This document shows positions 53,382 through 62,496 of a DNA stretch of 64,000 nt, in pieces. This DNA is from Lacinutrix neustonica (GTDB lineage: Bacteria; Bacteroidota; Bacteroidia; Flavobacteriales; Flavobacteriaceae). The notes under the pieces are model-generated. The model did no database searches. It saw only the letters and a list, made by a program, of their open reading frames with translations, and was not told the DNA's origin. How positions within the stretch are numbered: position 1 is the stretch's first letter; the number at the start of each line of letters is the position of its first letter. The position numbers and the translations under genes are program-made. The stretch spans positions 1,963,501 to 2,027,500 of the forward strand of contig NZ_CP113088.1 of assembly GCF_026625145.1 (NCBI RefSeq). The letters are read 5' to 3'.

Positions 53382-54387
53382 ATGTCAAGAAAAAATCAAA
53401 CCTTAGGAGAATTTATCATTGAAAATCAATCGTCTTTCAAATATACTTCAGGAGAATTATCAAGATTAATCAACTCTATTCGTCTCGGCTGCAAAAGTAG
53501 TGAATCACGAAGTGAATAAAGCAGGTTTGGTAGATATTATTGGAGCGGCAGGCGATACCAATATACAAGGTGAAGACCAGCAAAAACTAGATGTTTATGC
53601 CAATGAAAAATTTATACATACCTTAACCAACAGAAATATTGTTTGCGGTATTGCCAGTGAGGAAGAGGATGACTTTATCTCCATAAACAGTCAAGATAAA
53701 AACAACCAAAATAAATACGTGGTGTTAATCGACCCCTTAGATGGTTCTTCTAATATTGATGTTAATGTTTCGGTGGGTACCATCTTTTCTATTTACAGAC
53801 GGGTAACACCAGTAGGAACCCCTGTAACTTTAGAAGACTTTTTACAGAAGGGAAATCAACAAGTAGCCGCCGGATATGTGGTTTATGGCACCTCAACTAT
53901 GCTTGTATATACGACTGGTTATGGCGTTAATGGGTTTACGCTAAATCCTGCTTTAGGCACCTTTTATTTATCACATCCGGACATGCAATTCCCTGTAGAT
54001 GGTCACATTTATTCTGTAAATGAAGGCAACTACAACCACTTCCCTCAAGGTGTAAAAGACTATATTAAATATTGCCAAAAAGAAGAAGGAGACCGGCCTT
54101 ATACCTCAAGATATATTGGAAGTTTGGTTTCAGATTTTCATAGAAATATGATTAAAGGCGGTATTTACATCTATCCTAAAAGTTCTAAAAACTCTAATGG
54201 GAAACTGCGTTTATTATACGAATGTAACCCTATGGCCTTTTTAGCAGAACAAGCAAATGGCAAAGCGAGTGATGGTTTTACTCGAATTTTAGATATTGAA
54301 CCTACAGAACTTCACCAACGTGTTCCCTTTTTCTGCGGCAGCAAAAACATGGTGGAAAAGGCCGAAACATTCATGCAAAACGCTTAA
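53382..54387 (+). CDS. fbp: fructose-1,6-bisphosphatase class I (frameshifted at 53483)
   Basis: A gluconeogenic phosphatase, 334 aa after repair. Metal and substrate motifs [23 protein letters not shown] and [22 protein letters not shown] are intact. The lesion TCTCGG for TCTGG at 53483-53488 joins the N-terminus ([16 protein letters not shown]...[16 protein letters not shown]). I chose the ATG at 53382. A terminator follows at 54476. Confidence 0.94.
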
Positions 54388-54475
54388 TAGTCCTTGCCAT
54401 AAAAGGTGTTGTATGAATTTAATACCAGCACAAGTTCAATAGAAAGGCTATGGCTAACAGAAGAAAATATATAAT

Positions 54476-54509
54476 AAAAAAGCAAGCGAATTAGGCTTGC
54501 TTTTTTTTA
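54476..54509. terminator. bidirectional rho-independent terminator
   Basis: The stem AAAAGCAAGC / GCTTGCTTTT has a 7-nt loop and a T-run. It lies between the convergent fbp and TerB-like genes. Confidence 0.88.
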
Positions 54510-54526
54510 TATCTTTAAATAGAAAA

Positions 54527-54959
54527 TTATCTATTCATGTGTTTAATTTCCTCAGTAAAGGTCTCTAAATCAACACCGTTACTTACTAAAGTTAGCGCTT
54601 TATCAACAACATATTTTACATTCTCTCGGACTAAAACCTAAACCAACCCCAATTTTTCTTAATAAAACGTCCTCTTGATTTCCTTTTATATGGTCTACAT
54701 ACACCATACGCGCTAAATCGTATAAGCGCTCTAAACGATTGTCATAAGAGGTTGGAGGGTTTATTGGGTGTAATTGGTAATCCTTCAAAATAATTTTATA
54801 ATCGACTTCACTAATATCTAAATTACGTGCCAAACGGTCTAAAAACCTTTTTTCTTCTTCGCTAATAATCCCATCATCCATAGCAACTCTAACAATTGCA
54901 GCAAAATGATCTTCATTACGCTTTTTAAATCCGCTATCAAATAAATCTGAAAATGACAT
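54527..54959 (-). CDS. TerB-like domain protein (frameshifted at 54624)
   Basis: 143 aa after repair. Helical TerB-type features are AAIVRVAMDDGIISEEEKRFLDRLARNL with acidic metal-binding residues, and LYDLARMVYVDH. The lesion TCTCGG for TCTGG at 54624-54629 restores GLGFSPENVKYVVDKALTLVSNGVDLETF, ending at 54527. TerB domains are linked to tellurite resistance and to phage or stress sensing in other bacteria. Here it is a lone small cytosolic protein. Confidence 0.85.
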
Positions 54960-55359
54960 ATATCTTTTAATTTTTTAGTATTGCAAAGATAGTTAAACTT
55001 CAAATCTTTTAAAATTAAATGTTTCTTTTTTTGAATCCAAAAACATTAAATATAAGCCACGCTTTTCGAACTGTCTTTTAACACTGTTTTACCCGTTTAG
55101 AAAACTCTCAAATGCATTTAAAAAAGAATGCGGTATCATTCGTTAACATCTTTTATAAAAGCGGTGTATTAAAATAGAAGCCAGGCTATGTAATGCGTTT
55201 ACCCCCAACAAAGTAGTTAGTAAAAACCGAAGAAGGCTACAATTATTGACTCATATTAAACAGGTTTAAACGGCTATAGATTAACGACTAGATGGGTTTG
55301 TTTATCACTCAAAATAAAAAGTTATAAATACATAATTACCAATTCAGCATTCTATCACT
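54960..55359. other. 400-bp gap before mfd
   Basis: AT-rich sequence with no gene, repeat or strong hairpin that I can see. Its right end holds the mfd promoter element. Confidence 0.5.
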
Positions 55360-55367
55360 TATATTTG
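55360..55367 (+). promoter_or_regulatory. -7 promoter element of mfd
   Basis: TATATTTG matches TAnnTTTG exactly. It implies a transcript start near 55374 and a leader of about 12 nt to the GTG at 55386. It excludes the in-frame TTG at 55365 as start. Confidence 0.6.
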
Positions 55368-55385
55368 CTTTTCAATACAAAATAC

Positions 55386-58300
55386 GTGAGCAAAACGCTA
55401 ATCTCGCAAACTTATTTAAAGTCTTTGCAACTGCAAAAACTGCAGACTGCTATTACCCAAACCGAAACAAAGTCGCACGTAAAAGGTCTTGTAGGCTCTG
55501 CCTTATCCTTTGTTATAAGCGAAAGCTTTAAAAATGCGCAAAAACCCTTCCTTCTTGTTTTTAACGATAAGGAAGAAGCTGCCTTTTACCTTAACGATTT
55601 AGAACAATTACTAAACGCAAAGGATGTGTTATTCTACCCTGGAAGTTACCGTAGACCCTACCAAATAGAAGAAACAGACAATGCCAACGTGCTTTTGCGA
55701 GCAGAAGTTTTAAACCGTATCAACTCGCAAAAAAAACCGGCAATAATTGTGACCTATCCCGATGCACTATTTGAAAAAGTAGTGACCGGAAAAGAATTGG
55801 AACGCAATACCCTGAAAATAAATGTTGGCGATCAGTTGAGTATCGATTTTGTAAATGAAGTCTTATTCGAATACAAATTTAAGCGTGTCGACTTCGTGAC
55901 AGAGCCAGGAGAATTTTCAGTGCGTGGTGGTATTGTTGATGTTTTTTCATTCTCTCATGATGAGCCCTATCGTATCGAGTTTTTTGGCGACGAAGTGGAC
56001 AGTATTCGAACTTTCGATGTCGAAACACAACTCTCAAATGAGCAAATTAAGAAAATAGGCATTATCCCCAATGTAGAAAATAAGTTCCTCGAAGAATCAC
56101 GGGCTAGTTTCTTGAAATACATTGCCTCAAAAACTGTGATTTTTACCAAAAATATCGATGTTTTGTTTTCAAGAATCGATGAATTTTTTGGGAAAGCGGA
56201 AGCGGCCTTCAAAAGTCTTTCTACAGAGGTGAAACATGCCGAGCCTAGTGAATTGTTTTGTAATGCCACACTCTTAAAAAAACAATTAATAGACTTCAAT
56301 GTCGTTGAGTTTGGTAGTGACGCCTGGTTGAGTATTAAAGAAAACATCACCTTTAACACCACCCCGCAACCGTCGTTTAATAAACAGTTCGACTTATTAA
56401 TCGATGATTTAAATAGGAATCATAATAAGGGCTATAAAAACTTTATCGCTTGTATTAGTGAACAACAAGCCAAACGTTTTCATGATATTTTTGATGATGT
56501 GGAGCAAGAAGTGCACTATGAAACTATTATTATTTCACTATTTCAAGGTTTTATAGATCACGATCATATGATCGTTTGCTACACCGATCATCAAATCTTT
56601 GAGCGCTATCATAAATTTCATTTAAAAAATGGCTATGCCAAAAAACAAGCCATCACTTTAAAAGAACTAACCAATTTAGATATTGGAGATTATGTAACCC
56701 ATATCGATCATGGCATTGGAAGGTTTGGCGGCCTTCAAAAAATAGATGTTGAAGGCAAAAAGCAAGAAGCCATTAAGCTCGTTTATGGCGAACGCGATGT
56801 GCTATATTTAAGTATTCATTCCTTACATAAAATCACGAAATTTAATGGTAAAGATGGCAAGCCACCTAAAGTATATAAATTAGGTAGTAAAGCTTGGAAA
56901 TTACTAAAAGAAAAAACAAAATCAAGAGTCAAGCATATTGCTTTCAACCTCATCAAGTTATATGCAAAACGTAAGCTTGAAAAGGGATATCAATATAAGC
57001 CGGACACCTATTTACAACACGAATTAGAAGCCTCTTTTATTTACGAAGACACGCCAGATCAAATCACAGCAACAGCAGATATTAAAACAGATATGGAAAG
57101 TGAACGCCCTATGGATCGCTTAATTTGTGGGGATGTTGGTTTTGGCAAAACAGAAGTCGCGATTCGCGCAGCTTTTAAAGCTGTAGATAACGGTAAACAG
57201 GTAGCTGTTTTAGTGCCTACTACCATTCTAGCATTTCAGCACCACAAAACCTTTAGTGAACGCTTAAAGGAGTTTCCCGTTACTGTCGATTATGTGAATC
57301 GTTTCCGTACCGCGAAAGAAAAACGAGAAACTTTAGAGAAACTTGAGAAAGGACATGTCGATATTATTATCGGAACGCATCAACTCGTTAACAAAAATGT
57401 AAAGTTTAATGACCTAGGGTTACTTATCGTTGATGAAGAACAAAAATTTGGCGTTGCGGTTAAAGAGAAACTAAAAACACTAAAAGACAATGTCGATGTG
57501 TTAACATTAACCGCTACTCCTATACCAAGAACCCTTCAGTTTAGTTTAATGGCAGCAAGAGATTTGTCTGTGATTACTACACCGCCACCAAACCGATACC
57601 CTATTGAAAGTCACGTGATTCGCTTTAGTGAAGAATCGATTCGAGATGCCGTTAGTTATGAGATAGAACGTGGCGGACAAATATTCTTCATCCATAATCG
57701 TATTGAGAATATCAAGGAAGTGGCTGGGATGATTCAGCGCTTGGTGCCCGATGCTAAAATTGGAATTGGTCACGGACAACTCGATGGAAAAAAATTAGAA
57801 GAACTCATGCTCTCTTTTATGGAAGGTGCTTTTGATGTGTTGGTAAGTACGACGATTATTGAAAGCGGCCTAGATGTCCCGAATGCCAATACTATTTTTA
57901 TTAATAACGCAAATAATTTTGGGTTGAGTGATCTACACCAAATGCGTGGTCGTGTAGGTCGAAGTAATAAAAAAGCGTTTTGTTATTTTATTACCCCCGA
58001 ATATTCAGCAATGACAGACGATGCCGTGAAAACGTATTCAGGCCTTGGAGCAATTTACAGCGCTAGGTAGTGGTTTCAATATTGCCATGAAAGATTTAGA
58101 AATTCGTGGTGCAGGCGATTTATTAGGTGGCGAGCAAAGTGGGTTCATTAATGAAATAGGCTTTGATACCTACCGTGAAAATATTAAATGAAGCCATTGA
58201 TGAACTTAAAGAAACGGAGTTTAAAGAGTTATATCCTGAAGATATTGAGACGAAAGCGTATGTTAAAGACATGACCATCGATACAGACTTTGAATTGTTA

Positions 58301-58727
58301 TTTCCGAGACGATTATGTTAATAATATTACCGAAAGACTTAACTTGTACACACAACTTAATAATTTTAAAACAGAAGCTGAACTTGAAAAATTCGAAATA
58401 GAACTTATTGACCGTTTTGGAGAATTACCTGTACCAGTAGAAGATTTATTGAATAGCGTTCGCCTAAAGTGGGTGGCTTCGAAACTAGGTCTAGAAAAAG
58501 TAATCATGAAAAAAGGCAAACTCGTAGGCTACTTTATTAACGATCAACAAAGTGGTTTTTACCAAAGTACACCCTTTACCAAACTATTACAATACGTACA
58601 AAAGAATCCAAATTTGGGTAAGATGAAAGAAAAGCAGACCGGAAAAGGTTTACGATTATTACTTACCTTTGAGCATATAAAAACTGTAAAACAGGCCTTA
58701 AAGGCGTTAGAACCTATTTTGGCTTAA
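55386..58727 (+). CDS. mfd: transcription-repair coupling factor (three frameshifts)
   Basis: A DNA translocase that removes stalled RNA polymerase and recruits UvrA; 1112 aa after repair. Order: UvrB-homology region ([14 protein letters not shown]), RNAP-interaction domain ([17 protein letters not shown]), helicase motor ([36 protein letters not shown]) and TRG motif region ([10 protein letters not shown]...[16 protein letters not shown]). Lesions: CCGTGA at 58024-58029 and at 58173-58178 (CCAGA needed, restoring [13 protein letters not shown] and [12 protein letters not shown]), and CCGAGA at 58304-58309 (restoring [15 protein letters not shown]). The GTG start at 55386 is supported by the promoter element. 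Confidence 0.94.
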
Positions 58728-58759
58728 TTTTTGTCTAAGTTGAAGAAAAACTAGTAGTA

Positions 58760-60117
58760 ATGACTAAAAAATCACTTTTCCTATTTACCATTTTACCCGT
58801 TATGTTATTTGCACAGCATACGGTTAAAGGTACTTTTTCACCAGCAGAGCAATTTACTTTTGCTTTTTTGTATCGTGTAACTCCGTAAACGTCTCTTTTT
58901 GTGGCTAATGCAGAAGTCAATAAAAAAGGTGAATTTGAACTAAAATTAGATTCCACGACTGCTGTTATTCCTGGCACCTATCGTATTGTTTATGCCCAGC
59001 CTCAAGACGAACATAATTTTGATTTTATTTTGAATGGCAAAGAAAATATTGAACTTCAATTTGATTTAGAAAAAGGGGTGTCGTTTACTAAATCTCAAGA
59101 AAATAAATTATACCAATCGTATAACAGAAGTATCGCCTTAGTGAATAAAAGCATCCGTAATTATTATGGTTCTCAAAAAGATGACAAAAAGGGGTTCAAG
59201 GAGATTTTTGATATTTTAGCACGCACCCAATTAGAATTTGAAAAAGCGTCTAAAGGGATGGTCGTTCATAATTTTATTAAAGCCTGTAAACCCTATATTC
59301 CTACTAAGTATGAAGATTTGATGACGTTTTCTAATCACGTCAAAGCCAATTACTTTAAGAATATTGATTTTGGAAACACACAACTTCAAAACTCTAATTT
59401 TTTAATTAGTAATACAGTTAATTATGTTTTCGGCTTTGTAGACCCTAATAATCAAGGGGTCTCTTATATGAAAAACGTAGATACCGTGGTTAAAGAAATA
59501 GGAAACAATCCTAAGGTTAAGAAAACGATTTTAAAGATTTTATGGAATAAGTTTGTTAATGCTAACAATGAAACCTTAGCTAATTATATTGGGACTACAT
59601 ATTTACTAGCCATCGCTCAAGCCACTCAGGATAAAGAATTAGCAGACAATATTATCTATTTTGAGATGGCGTCTATAGGTAAAACAGCGCCTGATTTCGC
59701 TGTTGAAATAAAAGACCAAAAAAATAAGACCACGCTTAAAACATTAAGTGCATTAGATACCGCAGAAAACTATTTAATTGTTTTCTCGGAATACCACCTG
59801 TTCGCATTGTTTAGATGAAATGCCAAAACTAAGAGATTATACTAAAACTCTAGAAGAAGGACAACTTCAAGTGGTGGCTGTGGCCTTGGATACCGATGAA
59901 TATCGCTGGAAAAATATGATTCTCGGATTATCCCCATTTTTATCATGTTTTTGGTGAAGGCAAATGGGAAAACGAAATAGGCAATAGATATAATGCTAAA
60001 GCGACCCCTAGCTATTTTATTTTAGACAAAAACAAAACAATAGTAGCGAAACCTTATGATTTTACTGAATTCAAGCCTTATTTTGACAATTTATTACAAT
60101 CAAACAAAGAAAATTAA
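58760..60117 (+). CDS. TlpA-like periplasmic thioredoxin with DUF4369-type N-terminus (premature stop and two frameshifts)
   Basis: A 451-residue thiol-disulfide protein after repair. It has a signal peptide (ending MLFAQ), an N-terminal beta-rich DUF4369/DUF5106-like region and a C-terminal thioredoxin domain with the CSHC active site in VFWNTTCSHCLDEMPKL. Three lesions: an in-frame TAA at 58886-58888 where CCGTAAAC replaces CCGGAAAC (Glu to stop), and TCTCGG for TCTGG at 59784-59789 (restoring FWNTTCSHC) and 59921-59926 (restoring KNMILDYPHFYHVF). It probably reduces exported proteins; the substrate is unknown. Confidence 0.87.
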
Positions 60118-60135
60118 TTTAAAACTTTAGATATC

Positions 60136-60534
60136 ATGAAAAGAATTTCAAAATTAGTACTACCTGTTTTAGGTTTAATGATGCTCATGCTCACGACAAC
60201 TGTTGCCTCGGCACAATCCAATTCTAATGACTTTATTATAAGTGTTAACAAAGCAGGACAGAACATAAAACTCAATTGTGTTAGGGGTTGCGCTTGGACA
60301 GACTTAGAATTCAATCAAACAAATAAAAGTGCACAGAGTGTAGATCAATACGGTATAGTTGGTGCAAACGCAGCATCTAATGCCGTAGATAAAAACTTGA
60401 CAGACTTTCAATTTACAGTGGCGATAGATAACAAAGAATTTGTATTAAACGGGCTTAAAGGGACGTCTTGGAAAACCTTACGTTTTAAAGATTCAGAAAT
60501 GATTAATAAGGACGGTGTTCTTCCTAAAGATTAA
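60136..60534 (+). CDS. small secreted protein of unknown function (132 aa)
   Basis: A clear signal peptide (ending VASAQ) and a short beta-rich domain with one disulfide-spaced pair (LNCVRGCAW). I do not know the family. It follows the TlpA-like gene by 18 bp on the same strand, so its two cysteines may be a client of that protein; this is inference. A terminator follows. Confidence 0.7.
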   Translation: MKRISKLVLPVLGLMMLMLTTTVASAQSNSNDFIISVNKAGQNIKLNCVRGCAWTDLEFNQTNKSAQSVDQYGIVGANAASNAVDKNLTDFQFTVAIDNKEFVLNGLKGTSWKTLRFKDSEMINKDGVLPKD

Positions 60535-60554
60535 CGCAAGATTAAAATAATTAA

Positions 60555-60587
60555 TAAAAAAGCGACGTTGAATGTCGCTTTTTTTAT
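60555..60587. terminator. rho-independent terminator
   Basis: The stem AAAGCGAC / GTCGCTTT has a 7-nt loop and a T-run. It ends the TlpA-like operon and may also serve the minus-strand yraN transcript. Confidence 0.88.
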
Positions 60588-60700
60588 GGAAACTTGTTAT
60601 GATATATAAGATTAAAAGCATACGTGACACGAAATCTTTGAGCTTCTGAGCAATGAGTTTATACCTGTTGTATTTAAAAGTTACTACAGAAAAAGTGTTG

Positions 60701-61060
60701 TTAAAAATGATAAAAAGCATTTTCCAAATGTTCGATAGTGAATGTTTTTCCTTCTTTCACTATCGCAATTATATCAAAACGCACGTCTACCTCTAATCCA
60801 TTAAGGTTAACATAGGCATCCACGGCTTTTACTAAGCGTTGAATTTGTTTTGGTTTTACAAAGTCTTGTGGATTACCAAAATCAATGGTCGAACGGGTTT
60901 TTACTTCTATAATAGCAAGCGTCTCTTCTAACTTTGCAATAATATCTACCTCAGCCTTATCAAAACGGTAATTGCGTGCCACAATATCGTAGCCATTTTT
61001 AATTAAAAAATCGACGGCGAGTTGTTCTCCTTTTTTACCCAGTGCGTTATGTTGTGCCAT
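60701..61060 (-). CDS. yraN: YraN/UPF0102 family endonuclease-like protein
   Basis: A 119-residue protein with the restriction-endonuclease-like core: GEQLAVDFLIKNGYDIVARN, then EVDIIAK...LAIIEVKTRS (the E-x-K catalytic site). The function is unproven; it may act in recombination or repair. Complete, with a Met start directly before AQHNALGKKGE. Confidence 0.92.
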   Translation of the reverse strand: MAQHNALGKKGEQLAVDFLIKNGYDIVARNYRFDKAEVDIIAKLEETLAIIEVKTRSTIDFGNPQDFVKPKQIQRLVKAVDAYVNLNGLEVDVRFDIIAIVKEGKTFTIEHLENAFYHF

Positions 61061-61117
61061 AAATTCCTAAGAGCGCAGGACACACATCCTACACGTAATT
61101 ATTTGAATGTTTTTCTA

Positions 61118-62135
61118 CTATTGAAAAACAACAGTCGTCTTTTCTTTTTCAACCTTTAATTCGATCGTTCGCCCTAAAATCATTGCCCGATTATCATCTT
61201 CATGACCGGCAGGCATATTAAATGCAATCGGAAAATCATACTCCGCTAACGCATCTAAAACAAGCTGTTCAACACTGGTTCCCCAAAGTGTTGTATTCTT
61301 CCTTAGTTTTGTCATATCACCCACAATCACTCCTTTACAGTTTTTAAAATAGCCTGCGCGTTTTAAGCTTTGTAACATACGATCAATATGATATTTATAT
61401 TCACCAATTTCTTCAATGAATAATATTTTATTATCCATCGTAAGACTCGTGTCTGACCCCAACATAGTGTGCAGCATCGTTAAATTGCCACCTACCAATT
61501 GGCCGGTAGAGTTCCCTTCCCTGTTGTATTTAGAACCGAGATAATGTATAACGTAAAGGTGTTCCAAAAATAGCCGATTTAAAAGTGGCTATACTCTCTT
61601 TTATTTCTGATAAATCATCGGTTAAACTCACACACATTAATGCATGTATGGATTCTACCCCCTTAGTGTGTACTTGGTTGTGTAGTGCAGTAATATCACT
61701 ATAGCCGACAATCCATTTCGGCGATTTTAAAAATTTTGAGTAGTCTAAATGATCTAAAATGCGAACGGTACCATAGCCTCCACGGGCACTCCAAATCGCT
61801 TTTATATTTGGATTATCTAAGGCGTTTTGAAAATCTTCGCAGCGTTCGGCATCTGTACCAGCAAAATGATCGGCTTTACTAAAAACATGTTTCCCAACGA
61901 GGACTTTTAAATCCCAACTTTCTAATAATTTTTTAGCTGTTAACACTTCATCATTCCGGTTTTTAAGAATTCCCGAAGGCGCAACAATGGCTACGGTATC
62001 ACCCGCTTTTAAATATGGAGGCTGTATCAAAGTGGTCTTGTTTTTTTGCGAATTAAATGCTTGTGCCTTCGCCAAATTTATTCCAAAGAAAAAAGCGAGA
62101 CAGCATAAAGAAATAGATACTACATTTTTAATCAT
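61118..62135 (-). CDS. LD-carboxypeptidase family (S66) protein with signal peptide (frameshifted at 61536)
   Basis: A 338-residue protein after repair. It has an N-terminal signal peptide (MIKNVVSISLCCLAFFFGIN, ending AKAQ), then the S66 fold: AIVAPSGILKNR, WSARGGYGTVRILDHLD, nucleophile Ser in VGYSDITAL, and a Glu/His pair in LFIEEIGEYKYHIDRM and MPAGHEDDNRAM. The lesion CCGAGA for CCAGA at 61536-61541 restores LRYTLSGSKYNREGN. LdcA is cytosolic in E. coli. This signal peptide suggests a periplasmic murein LD-carboxypeptidase. The start at 62135 gives the signal peptide. Confidence 0.9.
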
Positions 62136-62150
62136 ACTGTAAAAATACAC

Positions 62151-62496
62151 ATTTTATTAAAAGATTAATGAGGATACCGTCATTCAGATTAAGCTTTCAG
62201 TACGCCACATATTGTTATTAACCTTGCGGTATGTGAAAAAGAACAAGCGACACTTAAAACCTAATTATTTTTTATAAATGACGGACTCTTCCAAAAGATT
62301 AAATTAAAACACAAATTAATTTCGAGACCACTCAGGTATTCTTTTTCAATGTATAAGGCCCCCTAAAGTAAAACGAAACGACTGCCTCGTTATTACATAA
62401 AACACCCATTAAAAACACTGGCCCACACTAAAGGCTTATTTTATATTATAACTTCACCTAAAATCCTTAATTTTACGGCACCAAAAGATTCAAAAC
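62151..62496. other. 346-bp gap before metG
   Basis: AT-rich with no open frame of interest. A loose CACATA/TATGTG inverted pair is present around 62204-62236, too weak to call. It should contain the metG promoter. Confidence 0.45.

Noticed and set aside
58026..58032. A-run slip as the cause of the mfd frameshift
   Set aside because: Repair by CCAGA for CCGTGA gives [13 protein letters not shown], the family sequence. Removing one A alone leaves Val in place of the conserved Arg.
4021..61541. Programmed ribosomal frameshifting at CCGAGA/TCTCGG
   Set aside because: Both +1 and -1 repairs are needed, on both strands and in unrelated genes, with no slippery heptamer, stem-loop or stop context in common. 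The motif is a DNA-level pattern independent of reading frame.
1792..62135. Mass pseudogene formation (genome decay)
   Set aside because: The broken genes include essential ones, their remaining sequence is conserved to the last residue, and lesions share one motif. Decay would give scattered stops and deletions.
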